Positions 32,781-43,320 of a DNA stretch of 64,000 nucleotides are shown here, one piece after another; within the stretch, counting starts at the first letter, position 1, and each line of letters begins with the position of its first letter. Made by a program: the position numbers and the translations under genes. The stretch is taken from contig OV884059.1 of assembly GCA_930367215.1 (NCBI GenBank), forward strand, positions 24,638,945 to 24,702,944, read 5' to 3'. Under the pieces are notes generated by a model. That model saw only the letters and a list, made by a program, of their open reading frames with translations. It was not told where the DNA came from and did not search any database. Source of the DNA: Pollenia angustigena (Eukaryota > Arthropoda > Insecta > Diptera > Polleniidae).

Positions 32781-34418
32781 ATACCCTCCACCACAATTCT
32801 AGGTCCTTGAGTAATTCTAAGTCGATTTAGCCATGTCCGTCTGTCTGTCCGTCTGTCTGTCCGTCTGTCTGTCTGTCCGTCTGTTGAAAACACGCTCACT
32901 TTTGCACAACTCAAAAGAAATGAACAAACTTGGTGCCAAATTGCTTGTAGTTATCCTAAGCAGCTTGGGATTGAAATCCCGCATAATCGGTTCAGTAGGA
33001 CCAGAGCTATGAATCAAAATGTGGAACCACCACCAAAAAAAATTGATAATTTTGTTACAAAAAATAACATAAATGCTGGAACAAGGCACGGAATGAGATA
33101 AAATTTTGCAAAAATTTGTTTTTTTTTGACTGGAAATCACGCTGTTAAATTTCGTGAAGATCCGTCTATAATTTACCCTAAGCCCCATATAAACAATACT
33201 CCCGGAAAACAGTTTAGTACGCCTAAAACCGTAAAAAATAACGCTAGCGTAACAAAATTTGTAACGTCACAGTTTTTTAAGACTAGAAATAACGCTGTGA
33301 AATTTCGTGACGATCGGTCCATAATTTACCTTAGGCCCCATAGAATCCCTACTCCCGGAAAACAGGTTAGTACACCTAAAACCATAATTAATAACAGAAA
33401 TTGGTACGTCACAGTTTTAAAGGACTAGAAATGACGCTGTGAAATTTCGTGACGATCGGTCCATAATTTACCTTAGGCCCCATAGAAACCCTACTCCCGG
33501 AAAACAGGTTAGTACACCTAAAACCATAATTAATAATGCTAGCATAACAGAAATTGGTACGTCACAGTTTTAAAGGAGTAGAAATGACGCTGTGGAATTT
33601 CGTGATGATCGATCCATAATTTACCCTAGGCCCCATATAAACCCTACTACCGGAAAACAGCTTAGTACACCTAAAACCATAATTAATAATGCTACCATAA
33701 CAGAAATTGGTACGTCACAGTTTTAAAGGACTAGAAATGACGCTGTGAAATTTCGTGATGATCGGTTCATAATTTACCCTAGGCCCTATATAAACCCTAC
33801 TACCGGAAAACAGTTTAGTACACCTAAAACCATAATTAATAATGCTAGCATAACAGAAATGGGTACGTCACAGTTTTAAAGGACTAGAAATGACGCTGTG
33901 AAATTTCGTGATGATCGGTCCATAATTTACCCTAGGCCCCATATAAACCCTACTACCGAAAAACAGTTTAGTACACCTAAAACCATAATTAATAATGCTA
34001 CCATAACAGAAATTGGTACGTCACAGTTTTAAAGGACTAGAAATGACGCTGTGAAATTTCGTGACGATCGGTCCATAATTTACCTTAGGCCCCATATAAA
34101 CCCTACTACCGAAAAACAGTTTAGTACACCTAAAACCATAATTAATAATGCTACCATAACAGAAATTGGTACGTCACAGTTTTAAAGGACTCGAAATGAC
34201 GCTGTGAAATTTCGTGATGATCGTTTCATAATTTACCCTAGGCCCTATATAAACCCTACTACCGGAAAACAGTTAATCGCCTTAAACCATAATTAATAAC
34301 AAATCTTCACAGTTTAAGATAATAATAACATCATACAAATATTACTCCTTAAACATTCGAACTGTCGGTGGAGGGTATCAAAGATTCGGCACAGCCGAAT
34401 ATAGCACTATAACTTGTT
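32781..34418 (+). mobile_element. DINE-TR1-like Helentron-derived element with internal array
   Basis: The 5' side starts ATACCCTCCACC (32781-32792), matched inverted by GGTGGAGGGTAT (34367-34378). Just after the latter is the stem-loop ATTCGGCACAGCCGAAT (34384-34400), followed by ATAGCACTATAACTTG and a T run. Between them are a (GTCY)n tract (32834-32883), the core CTTGGGATTGAAATCCCGC, and about eight 153-bp tandem repeats. Subterminal inverted repeats, a 3' hairpin, a microsatellite and central tandem repeats are the described architecture of Drosophila DINE-TR1 elements. No Rep/helicase is present, so the copy is non-autonomous. Confidence 0.75.
33128..34325 (+). repeat. 153-bp tandem repeat array, about eight units
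   Basis: GTCACAGTTTT recurs at 33266, 33408, 33560, 33713, 33866, 34019 and 34172, i.e. a steady 153-bp period after a shorter first interval of about 142. Each unit carries GACGCTGTGAAATTTCGTGA, GATCGGTCCATAATTTACC, AGGCCCCATATAAACCCTAC and CACCTAAAACCATAATTAAT. Central units differ by only a few bases, while the first and last are diverged or truncated, the usual sign of unequal exchange within an array. Confidence 0.95.
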
Positions 34419-35201
34419 TTTTTTTTAAATTGATATATAAAATTTAATCAAACTTATTTTTAAAATTAAAACTGTAAGAAAATGTGCTAAGTCGACAATA
34501 AAACGAATAAGTTTACAAATCAGAAATGCTAAGTCCAAAAAGTGCAAATTTCCCTCCCAAGATTTGGTGGAAATGGATTTTCGATTTAAGTCATTTAAAG
34601 GGATCTATTTTGTAAAAATAATTGCGTTAAAAGAGTTTACAAATTTTAAAAACTGAAAACGCTACAATGTTTTTTGTGTCTCCTGTAAAATTTGAAAAAA
34701 GGGACTTAAAACATTTGCGAATTAGACTAACGATTTCTTTTTTTGCTGGTAATCATAATTTAGTATTTTTCTTGTTTAACACGATCAGAAATCTTAAGTA
34801 ATACCTAACCTTTTGAAGACATTATTCTTGATTGTTGTTATCCCCCAGGATTAGGCTTATTTCTTATTTTTCTGTTCATCCGATTTAAAAGTTTATTTAG
34901 GAGATTAATTTATTAAATTATTTTTATGATTGCTGCCTAGACAATTTGCAATTCCATAAAAAGCTTTTACTAAAATCTTTTTTTATCAATCCAAAGAAAA
35001 AAGGATTAAATAATTTTTCTTATGGCTTAATAAAATTTATTAAGGCTTTATTTTCTGCTACTATTTCTCTTTTTATTTTCTTTTTGTAGTTTCAATAAAA
35101 ATTAATATATAAAACGTGTGCAAACAAGCATTTGCACGCATGTTTAACTAACAACATACATTTTATTATACCCTTTTGTATTGTATTAATACATTTTACT
35201 A

Positions 35202-35237
35202 TTATGACTTGACAGTACGAAATTTGTCAAGTCATAA
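35202..35237. repeat. Perfect 13-bp hairpin
   Basis: TTATGACTTGACA and its exact reverse complement TGTCAAGTCATAA enclose the 10-base loop GTACGAAATT. No T tract follows in a way that would suggest a pol III terminator, and no element boundary is evident. Confidence 0.7.
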
Positions 35238-36779
35238 TGGCTTAAAAATAGCAACGAAAAAAAAAATATAAAATATACCAGAAAAAATTAGGCCAAAAGG
35301 CTTTAAGTTAAAAAAAACATAATATCAAGCAAATTATGTTAAACAAACCAAAATGTTTTTCCTGCTAGAAAAACAATAAAATTGTATTTTTTACAAGGCC
35401 CACGTTAGTGATTTGCTCAATAACCCTTGTAATTTGCCACAAAATACACTATCCACCTACACAGATATTATAAACAATATACCTTATTAAATTTTTACAC
35501 ACACGTTTTTATTTTTCTAAAAAAAAAAAAAAAAAATTGTTAAGGAACTAAAGCTGCATTTTTGAAATGGACACAAGTCCATCATCGTCATCATCATGAA
35601 CTTGTTGTTGCCTGTGTATAAAAAAAACTAAACAACATGACTTGAAAATCTCTTAATCTTTTAAGCAACAACAACGATAAATTTATAAAGGAAGAAAAAA
35701 TTCAAGGCGGAAAAAAGGTCTATTTAGTAGTAAAAAAAACAACCCTTTCTCCCTTGAAAATTTTTCTAATAAAAACTAACACAAAACCATGACAATGTAC
35801 AACAATTCTGTTTAGCCAGAAAGGGTTATCTTCCCCTTATAGTCCTTTAACAGGACAAAATTATGTTAAATCACTAAAGAAAATATTTGTTTGCAAAACA
35901 GAACAAAAAAAAAAAAAAAAAATTGGTATCATTTTAACTAAATTCAATCAAAATTGTTTGGCTCATCAAACATTCAATTACCAGACATAAATTTATGTCA
36001 TAATACCATAATTGTAACCAATACATATACTCCAGACACTACACTCTCCTCCCCCAGACAAAGTCCTTTATCTCCTTATAAAAGGATTGCTTGTTTTAGG
36101 CAAAAAAAAAAAAAAAATATATAAACAAAAAAATTTTTGTCAATTGTGTTGTTTTTACTTGTTATTGAATTGTTCTTTTACAAGATTTTTTTTTATATCC
36201 TTGCTAGAGCACTACCCTTAAGTCCTTGCAAATACCAAGAAAGAAAAAAAGAAATCAATATTATTATGACAGTTTTATTGAGTCATCGATAGTGTTTGCA
36301 ACCCTTTTTCAGGATATATATTTGCCATATTGTTGGTATTATTTGATGAGGTTTCTTTTGTTGTCAGAGTTTTATCTACTTTTAAGTTTATGGCTTGTAT
36401 TGTTTTATGAAAAAAATGAATCGTTTTGATTTGTAAGCAAAAAAAAAATATTATTTTTTTGCAAATCACTTTAACCAATTTGTCAAATTGTTATCTTAAT
36501 TTGGCAAATAGCAAGGATACACTATAATCTAATAAAAAAAAGGGGGTAAGAGATAATAAAATATCTTAATTTAATAAATTAAACATTAGAAATATAAAAG
36601 AATTGCCGATAAATTCATCTTGCAAACGTTTTATAGTGGAAAAGAAATTTGAACCAAATTGTTTATTGGGCATAATTTTTTGAGTACCAGTGGAAATTAG
36701 GCTTTAATTTTATCATTAAAATTATTTATAGAAATACAACATTTATTATTAAAAAGATTTCTCCATGAAGTGCTAAATT

Positions 36780-36965
36780 CCAAATTTTTATTTTTGATAA
36801 ATACACTGAAATTTTTTGTTAAGGAAAGAGTAGTTGCTATGCGCATTTCACTGGTTGCTTAGGCCAGATCATCAGGAAACCTTTTTCCAAAGACTTCTGA
36901 AAAGCTAAAAATATTATACAAATAAAACTGTAAAGCAAATGTGAATTACAAACATTCAAGTCTTA
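36780..36965 (+). repeat. Dispersed repeat shared with 21580-21775
   Basis: This is the second copy of the segment with TTGCTTAGGCCAGATCATCA then GGAAACCTTTTTCCAAAG. It aligns with the first over about 180 bases, with scattered differences and no frame in common. Confidence 0.75.
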
Positions 36966-37074
36966 CTAGCAAACGATATCAAACCTTAGACAAAACAGCC
37001 ACAATCAACAGTGAGTTTATCTTTTCTCACACTTCATTGTAGTTGTAAGTGGTTAAAAAAAATTGCTTCATTTT

Positions 37075-38270
37075 TATACCCTTCACAACAGGTGGAAAAG
37101 GGTATATATAAGTTTGTCATTCCGTTTGTAATTTCTACAATATTGATCTTAGACCCTATAAAGTATATATATGCTGGGTCCTTATGAGGAGAGAAGTTAA
37201 TTTATCGATATCCGTCCGTCCGTCCGTCTATCCGTCTTACGTTTGATATGTGTTTTCCGGACACTACAGACATGATAGCGGCTAGGTTGTTTTACATTTA
37301 TGTTACACATAGTCCACCATTTCTTGCTATTGAAATTTAGCAAGATCGGTTCACAAATGGCTGAGATATGAGCAAAAAACCACGACTGCCTCTAATTTTT
37401 CCCAAAAATCCCTTCTTGTTGTTGTTGTTTTATTACTTTTTTCTATATATCTGGAGAACAACAACAGCCAAAGTTTCCAAGTTAGGTACAAACATTTAGT
37501 TTATAAATACACACCATCCCACAAAATGTAGGCGGGATTGGAGAAGTGGAGGTGGTACCTCCCATACAAAAAATATCAAAAATTGTATAAAAACCTTAAT
37601 TTTTTGACTGTAATATGACCTATGGTTACGCCTTATATATCAACGGAAATTTTTAATAGAAAATATTTTCTGAAAAACACGGGAAATCCGTTCAGATAAC
37701 AAAAAGTTATGATCAAAACATTAATTTTTTTTGAAAGATATCCATTTTCGGGAACCATAGATCTTCCCGAGTCCAAGTTTTATAACCAAAATAACTGGCA
37801 ACTTCTTCTTTAACACGTCGGTATGTAAATCTGTCAAATCGGTTAAGAAATAGCAGAGTTATGACCAAAATACTAAAATCCCAAAAATTACTCTTTTTTT
37901 ATAATTAAGTTTGTGTTTTATACCCTTCACCGAAGGTCCTACACCCTACAAAGTATATATATTCTAGGTCGTTATGCAAAGCGAAGTTCAAATCCGTTTG
38001 TCGTCTCTTCTTCCCCCCCTTGCATTTGTTTACATATACTAGCATAATGCCCAATATGATTTTCGTTATCACCCTTCTTTATTATTTCATCTATTTAACG
38101 AAATAATTTTAACAAATAGAAACTAGGAATTTTTGTGTTTTTTTGCTACTTAAAAACTCGCCAAAAGAGGTAATTTTATTTTTCAAGATGTCGGTCAAAT
38201 CGGTTACAAAATGGCCGAGTTATGACCAAATACTGAAATTCGATAAAAAAAAAACTTGCTTTATATTAAT
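37075..38270 (+). repeat. Dispersed fly repeat (ATACCCTTCAC family), two direct copies
   Basis: ATACCCTTCACAACAGGTGG then AAAAGGGTATATATAAGTTT begins a unit at 37076, with GACCCTATAAAGTATATATA, a (TCCG)n tract at 37205-37236 and AGCAAGATCGGTTCACAAAT. A second, shorter copy begins ATACCCTTCACCGAAGG at 37921 with CTACAAAGTATATATATTCT and GGTCAAATCGGTTACAAAAT. Such units are familiar across calyptrate fly genomes and are non-coding here. Confidence 0.65.
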
Positions 38271-38325
38271 TAAACAATTAAATAAACCTAACGATATATA
38301 TATAATATAAATATACATGTATATA

Positions 38326-40231
38326 CAGTATTTTTCGTTTAGCTGCATTTCACTTAACTGCATTTTTTGCCTACCTGCACAAAATACAAAGAATTGTGTA
38401 TGATGGCTAAATTTTGTTAGAAAAAAATCGGGTACGTGCATTTTGCTTAAGTGCATATTTTGGATAACAGCATTCGATTTTTGGTCAACAATCTTTATTT
38501 TTAATACCAAATATTATTTTTAAGTGCCTCATAAAAAAATGTATCATATCGCTATTTTATGAAAAAGATATGCAAAAAATTTAATTTTGAAATAAAAATT
38601 TAAATTGAAAATACATTTGATCTGGCTGCTGTGTTTGTGTGTGCACCCTCCATCACCAATAGTGGTGAATGAGCGTGTACTTAGTTTGTAACTCCGTGTG
38701 AAACTTTTTTTTTTTAGTCATCTCAGACTCCATAAAGTTTATATATTCCGGCTCCTTGATTAATTCTAAGTCGATTTAGCCATGTCCGTCTGTCTGTTCG
38801 TCTGTTGAAAACACGCTCACTTTCGAAAAACTCAATAGAAAAGAACAAATTTGGTGTCAAATTGCTTGAAGTTATCCTATACAGAAAAAATCAAGCAAAC
38901 AATTTGTTGAGCCTGTGCCTATTACCAAAATGATTATATAGATTACTAAAAATTTAAAATTGTGAATTTTTTTCAATAAATTATTTTTTTAATTTTAGTT
39001 AAAAAAATTATCAAAAACCTTTGCCGTCTCAAACAATGTGTTAATTGATTTAATTAATTATAGCTCAGGCTTTAATAATTCCCAACAACACATCTACAAG
39101 TTTAAATTATTTTATTCAACAAAAAAATAATTGATTCATTTATCACATTATTTAAATTGAAATACTTTTTAAATAATTTTTTTAATTGATTTTGGGATTG
39201 ATAGCCAGCACAATCGGTTTCGTAGGATCAGAGCTGTGAATCAAGTTTAAATTATTTTATTTTAATCGAAAAAACCACTAAAATATTAATTAAATCAAAA
39301 TTATATTTTTAATTTTCGCTCAACAAAAAAATAATTGATTCATTTATCACATTAATTAAAATGAAAAACTTTTTTAACAATTTTTTTTCTTGATTTTGGG
39401 ATTGAAAGCCAGCAAAATCGGTTTCGTAGGATAATGACTGTGAATCAAAATGTTGAATCACCACCCTAAAAAAAAGGTAATATCGTCACAAAAACAAACA
39501 TAAATGGTGGCATAATGCACGCAATAATATAAGATTTTGCACAAATTCGCTTTATACGATTGGAAATTTTACTGTTAAATTTCATGAAGATCGGTCCATA
39601 ATTTACCATAGGCCCCATATCCCATTCTACTTTGGGAAATTAATTAGATGCGCCTAAAACCGTAGCAGATATAGATATTGCGGTAAAATTTCTTCCAACA
39701 TAGCTTCATATTGCAAGAAAAAATGTCATGCAGTTTTGTGATATACGGTCCATAATTTATCTCAGATCCCATACTAAGTAGCTCTCTGAAATTCACTGTA
39801 AACTCGAATACTTGTTCCACTATGTTTTTTATCACCTGCAATCACTCTACAGAATTTTCGGATGATTCGTTCATAATTTACCATGGGTCCAATACAAATT
39901 CCCCTCCTGAAAATAATTTTAAATCGGTTTTAACGCCGTTTTTTTTTTTAATTAAATTGATTTTCTTAATTTATAATATCTACATATCATATAGCGCGAA
40001 ATGATTCGGCACAGCCGAATATAGCACTCTAACTTGTTTTTAAATGAATTGTTTTATATACATATGCATATTAATATAAAATTTAAAACTGTATTAAAAA
40101 CATTTGTTGAAAATAATGGTTGCATGACTAAATCTATTTTTGTAATAAGAAAAAAATTTTGCATAAGTGCACTTTTATACTGGTAAGTGAATTCCCTTAA
40201 AAGCATTATTTATGCTGCTAAGTGAATACTG
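38326..40231. mobile_element. pogo-like MITE interrupted by a DINE-like element
   Basis: The left end CAGTATTTTTCGTTTAGCTG then CATTTCACTTAACTGCA resembles pogo-type ends (CAGTATAATTCGCTTAGCTG in Drosophila pogo), and the right end GCTGCTAAGTGAATACTG is its decayed inverse. TA precedes the left end; the right TA is lost. Subterminal TTAAGTGCA/TGCACTTAA-like motifs recur at 38420-38470 and 40165. The middle is occupied by the DINE-like copy at 38694-40036, so net length is about 560 bp without coding capacity. Confidence 0.6.
38694..40036 (+). mobile_element. DINE-like element, second plus-strand copy
   Basis: It has TAAGTCGATTTAGCCATGTC then CGTCTGTCTGTTCGTCTG at the 5' side, the core TTTTGGGATTG, degenerate 153-type monomers (TCCATAATTTA at 39595, 39749 and, as TTCATAATTTA, 39870), and the 3' stem-loop ATTCGGCACAGCCGAAT at 40004-40020 followed by ATAGCACTCTAACTTG. 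An AT-rich insertion with CAGAAAAAATC at 38884 disturbs the core, and a block containing GATTTTGGGATTG is duplicated at 39097-39448. The internal array has not expanded here. Confidence 0.7.
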
Positions 40232-40946
40232 CGTTTACTTGTTTTTTTTACAAAGTTGTGAAAGTCCATAGCATTCAAAATATTTAATAAATGTCAATAA
40301 TTTCATAAGAAAATTGTGAAAATGGGAGCGATGCAAGTAGAAGTCACTACAAAAGCTGTTCAGTTCTTTAAGCAATGGTATCGCTCGCTTTTTGCATTGA
40401 TTGTTAGAACTTTTTTAACTAGTATCAGAACATAAGCCCTTCACTTACTTTGTTTTCAAAATAGTCGAAAATAGAAATATATATTGGGAGGCAAGCAGCG
40501 AGTGCTGCAGGATCTCTGAAAGCACCATAAAGTTTGTCAATCAATAAAGCCGTAGCCTTCTTCAGTATACCAATGATCGTCCATGCGTGATCCAGCATCA
40601 CAACCTGCACAAAGTGCCTCTGTTTTAACAGAACATTGCGAATCTAAAGGGGAAATTCGGAAAAAGCCCGCAATCCTCGATGTTATCCGAACCGTGTCCT
40701 TAGGACAAATGGCACTAGATTAGTGTGTCTTATAACAATGACTTCCGGACGCTGGCAATGCTAAGGCTGTAGCTTGTGCCAACCTACGGCATGGGGCTCT
40801 GCTGTATGGTGTACTTGCATTTCACCATTCAAATAAAAACCGAACATGGATACAAAATTTGAAAATTTAACAAAAAAAAAAAAAAAAAAAACATGTCCCA
40901 ATGGACACAAATGATATTCGGGCATGTTCTATAAATCGAAATGATG
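40232..40946. other. Non-coding stretch, GC-richer island
   Basis: Sequence between 40425 and 40830 is less AT-rich than its surroundings and holds a 61-codon minus frame, but I recognise no domain. It may be the relic of a coding element. A 21-base A run lies at 40870. Confidence 0.4.
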
Positions 40947-42633
40947 CACAGTGGTCCCAATGACAAATTTAGAGCGAAAAAACTAATTTTTTCGAATGGT
41001 GCCAGAGTAAAAATTTTGTTGATTTTTTAATGACAGGACCTTGCACAACAGTATATATTTTTTGTGAATATTTGCAATATTATCACTGCTCCATTGATTT
41101 AAACATCAGTAATTGCTAAGTTTAATTTTTAATAACAGATTAGTTGATAGATGTATGTGGTTTGGAGAGCTAATAAAATAAAGTGAAAACGTTTTCTGTA
41201 ATATTTGTTGGTTTTATTTATACAATAGAGGTATATATTTTTTAAATTTCAAATTTTCAGCTGATTTGGCATTCCGTTTAGAAAAATATGTTTGCAAATT
41301 AAAATGTATTCATTAATTGTGGAATTTAATATGTATTGTAAATTGTGATAGACTTCTAAATGCGACTTTCGCCAGCTGTCGCTGCTATTTTTGCGTTTTT
41401 ATCATCTATAACATGTGCATTGTTAAATGTTTAAGCAATTAGCTGCCTTTTTTTGCCTAAACACTTTTTATCGTATCTTTAGGTTGCAATGTCTGTCATT
41501 TAAAAGGATTTGTTCAATGTTTGGTACTCTGAAAAAGACCAGAAGAAATAAAAATAACGCTGTCATACATTGCATTTTCATGAAAAGTGGTATAGAAAAT
41601 TATGAAGATGATGACCATAAGCATGAAGTAAAGTAATCAGCTCAAAATTTTCTTAGCAAACTATCGAACAAGTGGATGCATGCACACAGAACAAATAATG
41701 TTTTCGAGTAAATCTTTAAAATTGGTTGGATGAATCTTTTCTCTTTCCCAGTAAAGCCTCGTCAAGTTTTTTGGAAGAAGACTTGGAGGAAGGACTATCA
41801 AGACCCGAACGACCATCCAAATCGATTTCAGAAGGAGGGAAAGGTCAAAGCAGTTGAAAATTAAGTCTCTTTTGAACACTTGTTCCCAGAGTTAACATTT
41901 GATGCTGAAAGTAGGCTTCAAAAAGCAGTCAAAAGTTCGTGTGTTTCTATGCGTGCAGGCGCCAAAAAACGTAATGCTGACATATATCCATCTTATAAGA
42001 TAACACAGCGGATCAAAATTGAACTTTTTTTTGTGTTAATCAAGAATTGAATATTGTTTTTAAGGTTTTTTGGGACGCTGAAATTAAATTTTTTATGAAT
42101 TTTGAAAAAACAAAATTTTTTTTTAAATTTTTATTTCATTTTTTTAAACTTCAACGATATCTCTAAAACTACTGGTCAAATTTAAAACAATGTAAGCACG
42201 GCCCTAAGATAATATCGTTGACGAATTTTGAATTTTTTTTGAACTGAATATGGTGACTCCTATTCAAGTTATTCCTATATATGCAGCGCAAGTGCCTTAA
42301 TTTTGGCCATAACGGTATATCTCAAAAAGTCGAGCTGACAGAAAAAAACTAAGTGCAGATTTGGATTTAGCGTCCCAAATAACCTTAAAAACAACATTCA
42401 GTTCTTAATCAGCAAAAACCTTGTTCCCTTGTATTATGAAATGATTTTGTAGGTTTTATGTCAGTTAATTTTGTATGGAAAGCGCCACAACAACGCAATC
42501 GAATCCGTCAAATTTTGGCGTAAGATCGTGCCATACCAAGTCAATTGTTTGTACAAATTTTTGTCCTTATATGTACTTATAAAAAAAGAGTTATGAGTTT
42601 TTTCGCTCTAAATTTGTCATTGGGACCATTGTG
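40947..42633. mobile_element. TIR element with RSS-heptamer-like ends and 5-bp duplication
   Basis: The left end CACAGTGGTCCCAATGACAA then ATTTAGAGCGAAAAAACT and the inverted right end CACAATGGTCCCAATGACAA give a terminal inverted repeat of about 38 bp with one mismatch. TGATG is duplicated on both sides (40942-40946 and 42634-42638). Ends of the form CACWRTG with 5-bp duplications characterise Transib, the superfamily ancestral to the RAG recombinase; the left heptamer equals the consensus V(D)J signal heptamer. Coding capacity is largely lost: a plus frame of about 60 codons (41870-42047) includes KKRNADIYPSYK, compatible with a decayed element protein. Assignment to Transib is inference from ends only. 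Confidence 0.75.
42034..42414. repeat. Nested inverted repeat inside the 40947 element
   Basis: TGTTAATCAAGAATTGAATA then TTGTTTTTAAGG...GGGACGCT at 42034-42079 is mirrored at 42369-42414 with about six mismatches over 46 bases. No flanking duplication is seen, so this may be a second element or the inner part of the host element's subterminal structure. Confidence 0.65.
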
Positions 42634-43009
42634 TGATGAGAAAATGCAATCGAACAAATTTGGCAAACAAGTCTGTAAAGAAAGTGTACAAAATTATTTT
42701 TTTGTAGGTACTTCCTAATTTCAGAAGCACAAGAACAACTCTTAAAAACAGGACAAACTACAGTCATTTTGTTAATAATTGAAAACAAAGTTTAATTTTG
42801 CGAACCTATGGAGGTGCTGTGGCATTCAGGCACAATACCTTTGAGGTACCTTTCCCAACAGGAAGATGATGAGCTTCTGACAACTAGGCCAAACACGCAA
42901 CCGTCTACATCAATTGCTGAAATAAACCAGACTAAAGGCATAAAAGGTATAGAGGATTTAATTGCCTGCTTCTGCACGCAAACTTCTTAAGCTCTACCTA
43001 AAAGAAGAC

Positions 43010-43320
43010 ATGAGCATCGAACGAACGAATAGCGATACTGGGGCGGCCGTTATTGGCCTGGAGTTCCAAAGGACGTTGCTAATGGGCAAACAGGGTACGA
43101 TCTTTCAGGCGGAGGTCTACGCTATCCTGATATGCGCTGGGGAATGTCTGAGTAGGATAGCAAAAGGCTTAAGAATATTTATAATGTCGGTTAGCCATTC
43201 CGCTCTTACAGCACTATCTTCTCTTCTTTAGAGGAGAAGCCCAGGTTGGTCATGAATGGTTTTGCATCCCTGAACGATCTGGGGAAACACAATGATTTGA
43301 ATTTAGCACACAACAAATTC
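43010..43320 (+). pseudogene. RNase H domain fragment of a LOA/I-type retrotransposon
   Basis: The open frame contains NSDTGAAVIGLEFQ, then GTIFQAEVYAILICAGECLS and RIFIMSVSHSALTALSSL. These correspond to the GTGAG-, FQAEVYAI- and SDSQAA-type motifs of the RNase H domain carried by I, LOA and related non-LTR elements; the catalytic D of SDSQ is changed (VSHSA). After a stop, a shifted frame continues LVMNGFASLNDLGKHNDLNL, the next conserved piece. No RT is attached, so this is an isolated fragment. Confidence 0.75.

Larger units (their letters stand above)
32357..34732. mobile_element. Inverted-repeat element split by a DINE-like insertion
   Basis: CGTTAGTATAATTCGCAAA at the left (32357-32375) mirrors the right end TTTGCGAATTAGACTAACG (34714-34732) with one mismatch. 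ATTT flanks both sides, a possible 4-bp duplication. The subterminal motif GCTAAGTCCAC recurs at about 32379, 32513, 34484 and 34528 with variants. Without the insertion at 32781-34418 the unit is roughly 740 bp. Superfamily not assigned; no coding frame. Confidence 0.6.
34737..37060. other. Non-coding stretch with a small hairpin and a dispersed repeat
   Basis: No gene is supported. Poly(A) tracts lie at 35519-35537, 35906-35922 and 36103-36118. A hairpin at 35202-35237 and a dispersed repeat at 36780-36965 are listed separately. Confidence 0.5.

Noticed and set aside
42591..42977. 60-65 codon frames on both strands right of the 40947 element
   Set aside because: No recognisable domain; composition matches surrounding non-coding DNA, and the frames overlap each other on opposite strands.
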